In this document: in pieces, positions 45,632-53,506 of the stretch
Layout: every line of letters begins with the position of its first letter
How positions within the stretch are numbered: position 1 is the first letter of the stretch
NCBI RefSeq assembly: GCF_021442385.1
Contig: NZ_MUZA01000003.1
Coordinates: 62,001 to 126,000, forward strand
Length of the DNA stretch: 64,000 bases
Source: Micromonospora sp. MH99
Lineage (GTDB): Bacteria; Actinomycetota; Actinomycetes; Mycobacteriales; Micromonosporaceae
Direction of reading: 5' to 3'
Position numbers and translations under genes: made by a program
The notes under the pieces: model-generated
The model's input: the letters and a program-made list of their open reading frames with translations, nothing else
Database searches by the model: none
What the model was told of the DNA's origin: nothing

Positions 45632-46963
45632 TCAGTCAGTGAAGATCGACTTCTTCTGGTTCTCGATGGACGAGGTCAGACCGTCAATGTCCTTGGGGTT
45701 CTTGATGAACTGCTGGATCGCCGGGATCATCACCGTGGAGGCGAAGTCCGGCCGGGTGTCCCGGTCGAGGAACTGCGCGATCTCGGTGGCCGACCCGACC
45801 AGCTCGGCGGCCTTCTTCTGCAGGGCCGTGTAGCCGCCGACGTCCGCCCCACTGTTGGCGACGAGGACGGCCGGGTCGTTCTTGAGGTTGATGTCCGCGG
45901 CGGCCTTGCCACCGAAGTACTCCAGCAGCTTGCGGGCGTTGTCCTCGTTCTTGGGCTTGCGGGCCATCATGTAGCCGTCGATCGGGGCGTCCAGGGCCTT
46001 CGCGCCGATTGCCGGGTCGATCTCGGGGAAGGTGAAGAAGTCGAGGTCGTCCTGCTCGTCGTTGCTGAACTGCTGGCCGACGAAGAGACCGAGCAGGTAC
46101 ATGCCGCTCTTCTTCTGCTGCAACGACTGCGCGGCCTCCTGCCAGGTGCGGCCGAGGCTGTCCGGCTGGTGCAGGGGGAGCAGGCCGGCCCAGGTGTCGA
46201 AGACCTTCTTGACCTTGTCGGAGGTCCAGGCCTCCTTGCCGGCCATCAGGTCGACGTGGAACTGGTAGCCGTTGATCCGCAGGTTGAGGATGTCGAAGGT
46301 GCCCATCGCCGGCCAGCCGTCCTTGTCGGCGAACGCGATCGGGGTGAGGCCGTCCTTCTTCATCTGCGCGCCGAGCGCGGTGAACTGGTCCAGTGTGGTG
46401 GGCACCTGGTAGCCGTGCTGCTGCCACACCGACTTGCGGTAGAAGACGGCCCACGGGTAGTACGTCGCGGGGACGAAGTACTGCTTGCCGTCGTCACCGG
46501 TGGACGCCTTCTTGAAGGCCTCGGAGTAGCCGGAGAGCTTGCCCCACACGTCGCTGATGTCGCTGGCCAGGCCCTTCTGCGCGAAGAAGCGCATCCGGTA
46601 GCCGGCGAACCAGGTGAAGACGTCGTCCGGCTTGCCCTGGAGGTAGTTGTTGATGTTCTCCTGGAACGTGTTGTGGTCGACCGTGTTGGTCGCGACCTGC
46701 ACGCCGGACGAGGTCTTGAACCCGTCGGTGACCTTGGCGAGGACGTCCTTGGGCTTCGGGTCGGACTGGTTGGACCCGAGCGTGACGTCCTTGCTGGACC
46801 CGCCGGAGCCGGAGTCGTCGTCGCCGCAGCCGGCGAGCAGGCCGGTGCCGAGCAGCGCGCCCGTGCCGGCCGCGCCGGCCAGCAGTGACCGTCGGTTGAT
46901 GCCGGCGACGGAGGGCGGTACGAGCCGAGCCAGATACTCGGCTTGGGATCGGGGACGGGACAT
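45632..46963 (-). CDS. Sugar-binding lipoprotein of the CUT1 ABC importer (Tat-type)
   Basis: 443 residues, ATG 46963. The N-terminus has a twin-arginine motif (INRRSLLAGAAG) and a lipobox LLAGC with the acylated Cys at ~45, followed by an Asp/Gly/Ser tether. It is therefore exported folded by Tat and anchored to the membrane. The remainder is a family-1 extracellular solute-binding fold with WPAMGTFDIL and GKEAWTSDKVK segments. The ligand is presumably a galactoside oligosaccharide, judged from the adjacent alpha- and beta-galactosidases. The promoter lies in the 230-nt space shared with the beta-galactosidase gene. Confidence 0.88.
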   Translation of the reverse strand: MSRPRSQAEYLARLVPPSVAGINRRSLLAGAAGTGALLGTGLLAGCGDDDSGSGGSSKDVTLGSNQSDPKPKDVLAKVTDGFKTSSGVQVATNTVDHNTFQENINNYLQGKPDDVFTWFAGYRMRFFAQKGLASDISDVWGKLSGYSEAFKKASTGDDGKQYFVPATYYPWAVFYRKSVWQQHGYQVPTTLDQFTALGAQMKKDGLTPIAFADKDGWPAMGTFDILNLRINGYQFHVDLMAGKEAWTSDKVKKVFDTWAGLLPLHQPDSLGRTWQEAAQSLQQKKSGMYLLGLFVGQQFSNDEQDDLDFFTFPEIDPAIGAKALDAPIDGYMMARKPKNEDNARKLLEYFGGKAAADINLKNDPAVLVANSGADVGGYTALQKKAAELVGSATEIAQFLDRDTRPDFASTVMIPAIQQFIKNPKDIDGLTSSIENQKKSIFTD

Positions 46964-47163
46964 CTGTGCCTCCTGCGGATGAAGAGGTGCTACGCCCAAG
47001 GGCCGTCAGAGGTGAAGAGCGGTCCGACCTTGTGAATACACATCGTGATCCACCGAGAATCCACATTGGCGAACACGATCGGCCAGTGGGGCCTCAAGCT
47101 ACCCCTCCATAGGCCGCTGTCAAGAGGTCTGTTCGCCTCCGATAACCCAGTCGTGATACGGCT

Positions 47164-47180
47164 GTTACGTGGTAAACGTT
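47164..47180. promoter_or_regulatory. Weak inverted repeat in the divergent galactoside promoter region
   Basis: The 230-nt space 46964-47193 between the binding-protein gene (-) and the beta-galactosidase gene (+) holds no gene. GTTAC-GTG-GTAAAC at 47164-47177 gives TTAC-N3-GTAA, and AACGTT (47175-47180) follows. These are possible DeoR or LacI half-sites, just before the ribosome site. Support is weak. Confidence 0.3.
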
Positions 47181-47193
47181 GGAAACGAAGTCG

Positions 47194-49236
47194 ATGTTGG
47201 AACCTGTTGACTTCCGTGCGGCGGCGGGTGCACCCTCAGCTGTCATGCGGCGATGGCAGGGGAACGGCATCTATTTCGGCGGCGACTACAACCCCGAGCA
47301 GTGGCCCGAAGAGACCTGGTCGGAGGACATCGAGCTGATGCGCCGGGCCGGGGTCAACCTGGTCTCCGTCGGCATCTTCTCCTGGGCCCTGCTGGAGCCC
47401 GCCCCGGGCCGGTTCGAGTTCGGCTGGCTGGACCGGGCCCTGGATCTGCTGCACGACGGTGGCATCCAGGTGGACCTGGCCACCGCCACCGCCAGCCCGC
47501 CACCCTGGCTGGCCCGCGCGCACCCGGAGACGCTGCCCCGCCGGGCCGATGGCGCGATCCTCTGGCCGGGTGGGCGGCAGGCGTACTGCCCCAGCTCCCC
47601 GGTGTTCCGCGAGCACTCCCTGGAGCTGGTGCGGGCGGTCGCCGGCCGCTACGCCGAGCATCCCGCAGTGGTCATGTGGCACATCTCGAACGAGCTGGGC
47701 TGCCACAACGTGCACTGCTACTGCGACGTCAGCGCCGAGGCGTTCCGGGGGTGGCTGCGGGAACGATACGGCGACCTGGACCGGCTCAACGACGCCTGGG
47801 GCACGGCCTTCTGGAGCCAGCGTTACGGCGACTGGACCGAGATCAACCCGCCGCGCACCGCGCCGACCTTCGCCAACCCCACGCAGCAGCTGGACTTCCT
47901 GCGCTTCTCCTCCGACGAGCAGCGCGCCCAACTGCGCGCCGAACGCGAGGTGCTGACGGCAGTGGTCCGCCAGCCGATCACCACCAACTTCATGATCGGC
48001 ATGGGCGTCAAGCACATGGACTACCACTCCTGGGCGTCCGACGTGGACCTGGTATCCAACGACCATTACCTGACCGCCGCCAACCCGCAGGCGCACCTCG
48101 GGCTGGCCTTCGCCGCCGACCACACCCGGGGCGTCGCCGGCGGTGACCCGTGGCTGCTCATGGAGCACTCCACCAGCGCGGTCAACTGGCAGCCACGCAA
48201 CGTGGCCAAGCTGCCCGGCCAACTGCGCCGCAACAGCCTGGCGCACGTCGCCCGCGGCGCCGACGGGGTGCTGTTCTTCCAGTGGCGGGCCTCCCGGGCC
48301 GGCGCGGAGAAGTTCCACTCCGCGCTGCTGCCGCACGCCGGCCCGGACACCAAGGTGTTCCGCGAGGTCAGCCAGCTCGGCGCGGACCTGAAGGCCCTCG
48401 CCGAGATCCGCGGCAGCCGTGTGGACGCCGACGTGGCGATCCTGTTCGACTGGGAGGCGTGGTGGGCGGTCGAGCTGGATTCGCACCCCAGCGCCGACGT
48501 CACCTACGCCGACCGGATCAACGCCCTCTACGGCGCGCTGTGGCGGGCCGGCGTGACAGCCGACATCGTCCACCCGTCGGCCGACCTCAGCGGCTACCGT
48601 CTGGTGCTGGTGCCCACCCTCTACCTGGTCCGCGACGCCGACACCGAGGCGCTGCACCGGTTCGTCGAGGGCGGTGGCACGGCGGCCGTCACCTACTTCA
48701 GTGGCATCGTGGACCCCAACGACCACATCCGGCTGGGCGGGTACCCCGGGGCCTTCCGGGACCTGCTGGGCGTACGGACCGAGGAGTTCTTCCCGCTGCG
48801 CGAGGGCGAGCGGGTCCGGCTCGACGACGGCAGCACCGCAGACGTGTGGACCGAATGGCTGCACGCCGAGGACGCCGAGGTGCTGGCGTCGTACACCGAC
48901 GGGCCTTTGCCGGGCGTGCCGGCGCTGACCCGGCGGCCGGTCGGCGCGGGCGCCGCCTGGTACGTCGGCACCCGGCTGGACGAGCCGGCCACCGACCGGC
49001 TCGTCGCCCGGCTGCTCGACGAGGCCGGGGTCCGTCCGGTGGCGCAGGCGCCGACCGGGGTGGAGGTGGTACGACGACGTGACGGCGAGCGGAGCTGGCT
49101 GTTCGCGATCAACCACACCGATACCGAGGTACGCGTCGCGGCAAGCGGCACCGAGCTGTTGACCGGGACGCGGTGTGCGGGTGAGCTGACAGTGCCGGCC
49201 GGCGAGGTTGCCGTGGTCCGCGAGGACCGGGCCTGA
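47194..49236 (+). CDS. GH42 beta-galactosidase
   Basis: 680 residues from ATG 47194 (GGAAACGAAG as ribosome site), or 663 from ATG 47245. The TIM barrel begins at YFGGDYNPEQWPEETW, typical of GH42. The acid/base Glu is in HISNELGCHNVHCYCD. A cysteine-rich CHNVHCYC stretch may contribute to the zinc cluster known in some GH42 enzymes. The trimerisation domain and C-terminal beta-domain are present. There is no signal peptide, so it acts on imported beta-galactosides. It lies divergent from the ABC operon and is followed by the DeoR regulator (37 nt), completing a galactoside-use module. Confidence 0.88.
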   Translation: MLEPVDFRAAAGAPSAVMRRWQGNGIYFGGDYNPEQWPEETWSEDIELMRRAGVNLVSVGIFSWALLEPAPGRFEFGWLDRALDLLHDGGIQVDLATATASPPPWLARAHPETLPRRADGAILWPGGRQAYCPSSPVFREHSLELVRAVAGRYAEHPAVVMWHISNELGCHNVHCYCDVSAEAFRGWLRERYGDLDRLNDAWGTAFWSQRYGDWTEINPPRTAPTFANPTQQLDFLRFSSDEQRAQLRAEREVLTAVVRQPITTNFMIGMGVKHMDYHSWASDVDLVSNDHYLTAANPQAHLGLAFAADHTRGVAGGDPWLLMEHSTSAVNWQPRNVAKLPGQLRRNSLAHVARGADGVLFFQWRASRAGAEKFHSALLPHAGPDTKVFREVSQLGADLKALAEIRGSRVDADVAILFDWEAWWAVELDSHPSADVTYADRINALYGALWRAGVTADIVHPSADLSGYRLVLVPTLYLVRDADTEALHRFVEGGGTAAVTYFSGIVDPNDHIRLGGYPGAFRDLLGVRTEEFFPLREGERVRLDDGSTADVWTEWLHAEDAEVLASYTDGPLPGVPALTRRPVGAGAAWYVGTRLDEPATDRLVARLLDEAGVRPVAQAPTGVEVVRRRDGERSWLFAINHTDTEVRVAASGTELLTGTRCAGELTVPAGEVAVVREDRA

Positions 49237-49273
49237 TTTGGGCGACACCAACGATGCGAAGGAGGTTCCCCAG

Positions 49274-50047
49274 ATGCTGGCCCAGCAGCGGCAGACCGCC
49301 ATCCTCGATCTGATCCGCCAGCGTGGCGGCGTACGGGTGAGCCACCTGGTCAGCCGGTTCGGCGTGTCCGACATGACGATCCGGCGCGACCTGGAGGTCC
49401 TGGCCGAGCGCGGTCTGGTGGACAAGGTCCACGGCGGCGCGACCCTCGCCGGGCCGGGCTCGGCCGAGGAACCCGGGTTCGCCGCGAAGTCGATCCGCCA
49501 GCAGGCGGAGAAACGGGCCATCGCCGAGCGGGCGGCAACGATGGTGGAGCCGGGGATGGCCATCGCGCTGTCCGCCGGGACGACCACCGCCGCGCTGGCC
49601 ACCCTGCTCTCCGATGTGCACGGACTGACAGTGGTGACCAACTCGATCCCGGTGGCCGACGCGCTCTACCAGAACCCGCGTGCCGACCAGACTGTCGTGT
49701 TGACCGGCGGCATCCGTACCCCGTCGGACGCGCTGACCGGTCCGGTGGCCGAGGCGGCGATCAGCGCGCTCAACGTCGACCTACTGTTCCTGGGTGTGCA
49801 CGGGCTCAGCCCGCGTACCGGCTTCACCACGCCGAACCTGCTGGAGGCCGGCGTCAACAGGTGCCTGATCGGCGCGGCCCGCCGGCTCGTGGTGCTCGCC
49901 GACCACACCAAGTGGGAGACGATAGGCATCGCTACCATCGCCCCGCTGGAGGCGGCCGACGTGCTGATCACCGACGTCGGGATACCCCCCGAGGCCCGCA
50001 CCACGATCGGCGAACAGGTCGGCGAACTGGTCGTCGTCGAGACGTAG
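49274..50047 (+). CDS. DeoR-family repressor of the galactoside cluster
   Basis: 257 residues, ATG 49274 with AAGGAGG eight nt upstream. N-terminal winged HTH: QRQTAILDLIRQRGGVRVSH, then VSDMTIRRDLEVLAERGLVDK with the KVHGGA hallmark that ends DeoR DNA-binding domains. The C-terminal domain is a sugar-phosphate-sensing ribose-isomerase-like fold (SAGTTTAALA, LTGG, ADHTKW). A phosphorylated sugar, such as a tagatose or galactose phosphate, is the expected inducer. The most likely target is the divergent promoter region 46964-47193. Confidence 0.85.
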   Translation: MLAQQRQTAILDLIRQRGGVRVSHLVSRFGVSDMTIRRDLEVLAERGLVDKVHGGATLAGPGSAEEPGFAAKSIRQQAEKRAIAERAATMVEPGMAIALSAGTTTAALATLLSDVHGLTVVTNSIPVADALYQNPRADQTVVLTGGIRTPSDALTGPVAEAAISALNVDLLFLGVHGLSPRTGFTTPNLLEAGVNRCLIGAARRLVVLADHTKWETIGIATIAPLEAADVLITDVGIPPEARTTIGEQVGELVVVET

Positions 50048-50055
50048 GGGGCCGA

Positions 50056-50382
50056 TCAGCAGGGATCGTCGACGGGCAGGCAGGGTCCGTCGTGGTCGGC
50101 CGGCCGCGCGCACCGGCGGCGGTCGGGCATGATCCGGTCACAGAAGACCCAGTGTCGTACGTGCTGCGCATCCTCGGCCGATACGGTGATGCCGCCGACG
50201 TCGATCTGTGACGTCGTGGTCAGCGACCGGGCGAGAGCACGGGCCAACTCCAGTGCGCCGGCCAGGTCGACCACCGCCACCGGCAGGTGGATCACGTGCC
50301 GGGGCGGTGGCTCGGGCGACTCGGTGAATGCCAGCACTGCGGCCCGAGGCAGCGGTACGAAGACCCCATCCGGCGGAATCAC
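50056..50382 (-). CDS. Small unknown protein with a Cys-rich C-terminus
   Basis: 108 residues from GTG 50382, which overlaps the TGA of the DivIVA-like gene (GTGA) and follows GGAGG. The N-terminal two thirds look like a small alpha/beta domain (PDGVFVPLPRAAVLAF, HVIHLPVAVVDLAGALELA). The end has Cys and His residues (FCDRIMPDRRRCARPADHDG, then PC and a final PC) that could bind a metal. No family is recognised. It is translationally coupled to the DivIVA-like gene and divergent from an XRE-DUF397 pair. Confidence 0.65.
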   Translation of the reverse strand: MIPPDGVFVPLPRAAVLAFTESPEPPPRHVIHLPVAVVDLAGALELARALARSLTTTSQIDVGGITVSAEDAQHVRHWVFCDRIMPDRRRCARPADHDGPCLPVDDPC

Positions 50383-50627
50383 CTCCGCTGCCTCTCGGGC
50401 CAGGCGCTCTGCCGGGCCCGCAGCGCCCGCTTGACCCGCGCGTTCTCCTCGCTGAGCAGCGCCAGATCGTGGTGCAGCGTGCTCAGGTCGAGCGCGACGC
50501 GGTGCAGGAACCGCCGCACCTCCCGGGGGTCGAGGCCCCTTCGGCCGAAGCCGACGGTGGCGAACTGGTGGTCGCGCACGTGCCGCGGATGCAGCCGGCC
50601 GCCGTCGTGGTATGCGCTTCTGGTCAT
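50379..50627 (-). CDS. DivIVA-like coiled-coil small protein
   Basis: 82 residues, ATG 50627. Residues ~20-70 (FATVGFGRRGLDPREVRRFL, then a heptad-like ALDLSTLHHDLALLSEENARV) match the N-terminal lipid-binding and crossed-coil segment of DivIVA/Wag31. The rest of DivIVA is absent. It might cap or recruit DivIVA filaments at the pole, or bind membrane as a small dimer. It overlaps the following Cys-rich gene by 4 nt. Confidence 0.7.
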   Translation of the reverse strand: MTRSAYHDGGRLHPRHVRDHQFATVGFGRRGLDPREVRRFLHRVALDLSTLHHDLALLSEENARVKRALRARQSAWPERQRR

Positions 50628-50959
50628 CGGTCACCCCTGTCGTCGTCTGCCGATGGTGGGTCAGGGTCGCGATTGCGGCCCTCTTCGTGGTACGTATTCG
50701 TGCAAGTCGGTTCGGAGCCGGGATTTCTACATCCCGACGCTCTAGTTGAGACCCGACGAGAGCCGGTATGCGACTGCCACTCGCGACGCCGCCTCTCGTC
50801 ACCTTCTCGGCTGTTGGCCCAGCCGCGTTTGCCGTGTTTGCACCGGGCTTCCCCGGGGGCCGGCGATCACCCTCACCCGCAGGCCACGTTTCCAGTGGCC
50901 CCGGCATTGGTGCAACGACACCAACGGAATCCTTCTTTGGGTGCCCTGGAGAGGTGAGC
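50628..50959. promoter_or_regulatory. 332-nt divergent intergenic region with one inverted repeat
   Basis: It lies between the DivIVA-like gene (-) and the XRE regulator (+). The only structure seen is CGGGAT-TTCTAC-ATCCCG (50719-50736), a 6-bp inverted repeat that could be an operator for the XRE protein. Plus-strand reading frames here lack a start with a ribosome site, so I call no gene. Confidence 0.4.
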
Positions 50960-51832
50960 ATGGCCGCGAACCGAGAGCCGTTCGTTCGAACCCTGCGTGC
51001 CCAATGGCTGGGCCAGCAGATGCGTGAGCTGCGCGAGAAGCGTGGGCTCACCCTCAAGTACGTCGCGCAGTATCTTGAGCGTGACTTCTCGTCGCTGGCT
51101 CGCTACGAGAGAGCGGAATGGCCCTTCCGGAGAGATCTCGTCGTGGCTTTGCTGGACCTTTACGGCGTCTACGACGAGCGAGAACGGGAGCGGCTCATCC
51201 AGCTCGCGCAGGACGCCTGGCGCGTCGACCGCTGGGACAATGGCTTCGACAAGACGATCTACGACAACTCGTTCATTGACTTCCCGTGGTTGGAATCGAG
51301 AGCCGATGAGGTCTGTACCTACGCCGCGCATCTGATACCCGGTCTGCTTCAGACGCGCGATTACGCCGAGGCGGTCATCAGGAATGCCGAGCCCAGTTCC
51401 GCGAGCGAGGTCGAGATCCGCAGGTGGGTCCAACTGCGGATGGATCGGCAGCTGCTGCTGGATGGTCCTTCGCCGATGAGGCTCGCTGTGATCATTGAGG
51501 AGACGGCCCTGCGGCGGCCCGTCATGAGTAGGAGCGTCATGGCTGCTCAACTGGTCCACCTGGCGCGCGCCGCCGCGAAGCCGACCGTCGAGATCCGTGT
51601 TCTCCCGCTGACCCTCGGGCTGCACGCGGGTCTGGACGGCACCTTCTGGCTCTTCAGGATGCCTTCTCCCTACTCAGACGTCGCCCATGCCGAAACCCTC
51701 GGTGGACGGCTCTTCCTGGAATCGGGCAATGCCTCGCGCTACGTCCGCGCGTACGATCGCCTCCGGGAGGCCGCACTCAGTGCGACTGAGTCGGCGAAGC
51801 TGATCACAGCACTCGCGGAGGAGCTGTCATGA
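50960..51832 (+). CDS. XRE-family regulator with DUF5753 domain
   Basis: 290 residues, ATG 50960 with GGAGAGG five nt upstream. N-terminal helix-turn-helix (~10-65): LGQQMRELREKRGLTLKYVA and DFSSLARYERAEWPF. The C-terminal DUF5753 domain (~100-285) includes LIPGLLQTRDYAEAV, RMDRQLLL and the FWLFRMPSPYSDVAHAETLG region. Such regulators pair with a DUF397 protein in actinomycetes (BldB/AbaA-orfA-like systems that affect development and antibiotic output). It overlaps the DUF397 gene by 4 nt. Confidence 0.9.
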   Translation: MAANREPFVRTLRAQWLGQQMRELREKRGLTLKYVAQYLERDFSSLARYERAEWPFRRDLVVALLDLYGVYDERERERLIQLAQDAWRVDRWDNGFDKTIYDNSFIDFPWLESRADEVCTYAAHLIPGLLQTRDYAEAVIRNAEPSSASEVEIRRWVQLRMDRQLLLDGPSPMRLAVIIEETALRRPVMSRSVMAAQLVHLARAAAKPTVEIRVLPLTLGLHAGLDGTFWLFRMPSPYSDVAHAETLGGRLFLESGNASRYVRAYDRLREAALSATESAKLITALAEELS

Positions 51833-52050
51833 GCGAGTCCACGCCTGATGTCGCCTGGCGCATCAGCACCAGGAGCCCGGACAACGGCGGCAACTGCGTC
51901 GAGGCGGGGCCTGTTCTCGACGGTTCTGGTCGGGTGGCGGTGCGCGACAGCAAGAACCGCGCGGCGGCGACCCTCGTCTACGGCGTCAGCGACTGGACTG
52001 CCTTCGTCAATGGGGTCAAAGACGGCACGTTCGGCCGCGCTGAGCCGTGA
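51829..52050 (+). CDS. DUF397 protein, partner of the XRE regulator
   Basis: 73 residues. The signature WRISTRSPDNGGNCVEAG and VAVRDSKN with a closing WTAFVNGVKDGTF is the DUF397 pattern. ATG overlaps the XRE stop (ATGA). XRE-DUF397 pairs have been compared with toxin-antitoxin and anti-regulator modules. Its TGA is also the first base triplet of a long palindrome. Confidence 0.9.
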   Translation: MSESTPDVAWRISTRSPDNGGNCVEAGPVLDGSGRVAVRDSKNRAAATLVYGVSDWTAFVNGVKDGTFGRAEP

Positions 52051-52124
52051 TCGACTCGACATCGCCGATATCGGGGTGTCCCGGTCGCGTTGATACCCCG
52101 ACATCGGCGATGTCGAGTCGATCA
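52048..52124. repeat. 77-nt palindromic element A, starting at a stop codon
   Basis: Two 33-nt arms (52048-52080 and 52092-52124) are complementary except for two positions, one of them a G-U pair, with an 11-nt loop. The ends read TGATCGACTCGACATCGCCG and its complement. The first three bases are the DUF397 stop codon. It is related to element B at 53322-53397: same TGATCGA end and same ACATCGGCGATGT core. It may work as a terminator and looks like a dispersed REP-like repeat. Confidence 0.8.
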
Positions 52125-52169
52125 AAAGTCGCTGGCGGCATGCCCTGACCGGCGGGCACCATCCTGGCC

Positions 52170-53324
52170 GTGGAAGCGCACGAGGTGGCGGACCTGTTCG
52201 ACCGGGCGGTGCGGCGGTTGCGGCGGGCCATCGAGGATGGCGACCCCGACGACGGATCGAAGCTGCTCCGGCAGGCGGTTGTCGATCATGGACTTGTGGT
52301 GCCCGGTCCGGTAGCTCACGGACGTTTGGTCCCCCACCACGATTCCATGATCGACGATGCGGGGCGGGCGGGGGCAGGCCGGAGCGGTGCGGGTGTGGTG
52401 GCCTTTCGGTTGGCTGTCGGCCGGCTCGCCGACGCGGACCGCGTGGTGCGGGCGGCGGCGTGCGACCTGCTCGGCTTCGCGAGCGAGGTGCACGGGGACG
52501 ACCTGCGCGCGGACGCCGCGACGGCCCTGATCTCGTTGGCCGCCACCGAGACCGATCCCGAGGTGCACTGGTCGATCGCCCGCGCGCTGGGCGCCACCTG
52601 CGACCCTCGCGCCCTGCCGACCCTGGTCACCCTCGCGCGTAGCCCCGACAGCGATGTGCGTTTCCAGGTCGCTGTCGCGGTGCCGGCGGTCCTCGACGAT
52701 CCTCCGGCCGAAGCCGGCGAGGCGGTACTGATCGATCTGTGCGCCGACCCCGACGCGTCGGTGCGGGAGTGGGCCACGTTCGGGCTCGGCTGGGTGAGCA
52801 CCGCCGACGGGAACGCCGTCCGCCGGGCGTTGTGGGACCGTACCCGCGACGTCGACCCGGAGGTACGCGCGGAAGGCGCCCGAGGGCTGGCCCGGCGGCG
52901 GGACGCGCGGGCACTTCCACTGGTACGCGAACTGCTCGTCCGGGACGAGGTCCACCGGTTCACCGTCCAGGCCGCCGCGTACCTGGCAGACCCGTCCCTG
53001 CTGCCGCTGCTGGACGGCTTCGATCCTGACGCCGACCACGTCGCCGAGGCCCTGCGCGAATGCGATCCGCTGCGACGTGACCGGCGGACCGACCTGGCAT
53101 GGCGGCTACTGCTCGCCGTTCACTCGCGTCGGCCCAACTGGGAGGTCACCCTCGCCGGCGCGCGGTGCGACCTCGACCTGAATCTCGACATCACCGACGG
53201 CACCGACCGCTCGGGCTACTGGTGTGTGGACGGGTTGCTGCGCCGGGCCGGCTGCGATCCCGAGCGCGCGGCCGAGATGGCGATCGCGGATCTGGGCCCG
53301 GCCCGAGACGCGCCGGGGCGCTGA
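52170..53324 (+). CDS. HEAT-repeat protein of unknown function
   Basis: 384 residues from GTG 52170; no clear ribosome site precedes it. It contains about six HEAT/armadillo-like helical repeats, for example PEVHWSIARALGATCDPRAL, DSDVRFQVAVAVPAV, DASVREWATFGLGWV and DPEVRAEGARGLARRRD. Such solenoids bind proteins or nucleic acids. Two related palindromic elements bracket the gene exactly, one 45 nt before the start and one beginning at its stop codon. The binding partner is unknown. Confidence 0.75.
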   Translation: MEAHEVADLFDRAVRRLRRAIEDGDPDDGSKLLRQAVVDHGLVVPGPVAHGRLVPHHDSMIDDAGRAGAGRSGAGVVAFRLAVGRLADADRVVRAAACDLLGFASEVHGDDLRADAATALISLAATETDPEVHWSIARALGATCDPRALPTLVTLARSPDSDVRFQVAVAVPAVLDDPPAEAGEAVLIDLCADPDASVREWATFGLGWVSTADGNAVRRALWDRTRDVDPEVRAEGARGLARRRDARALPLVRELLVRDEVHRFTVQAAAYLADPSLLPLLDGFDPDADHVAEALRECDPLRRDRRTDLAWRLLLAVHSRRPNWEVTLAGARCDLDLNLDITDGTDRSGYWCVDGLLRRAGCDPERAAEMAIADLGPARDAPGR

Positions 53325-53397
53325 TCGACACCAGGTCGCCGATGTGGCGGTGTCCTGGGCGGCGGTTACCGCCACATCGGCGATGTGGATCCGATCA
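53322..53397. repeat. 76-nt palindromic element B, starting at a stop codon
   Basis: Two 30-nt arms (53322-53351 and 53368-53397) pair with about five mismatches, with a 16-nt loop. It begins with the TGA of the HEAT gene and shares TGATCGA and ACATCGGCGATGT with element A. Confidence 0.75.
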
Positions 53398-53506
53398 AAG
53401 CCGGCCGGCGCACGCGCGGACGGGTCGCGCGCTCACAGCCACCTCACAGGGGTGCTGGATAGGGTGCCCTTCGAGTCAACGTCCGACTCCAACACAGGAG
53501 TTTTCG

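Noticed and set aside
50640..50957. A plus-strand gene upstream of the XRE regulator
   Set aside because: Open frames exist but lack a ribosome site, a recognisable domain and the expected codon bias. The region fits a divergent promoter better.
53099..53506. A longer N-terminus for Spo0M
   Set aside because: The frame is open further upstream, but it crosses the HEAT gene and palindrome B. ATG 53507 has a ribosome site and matches the family start MVFKKM.
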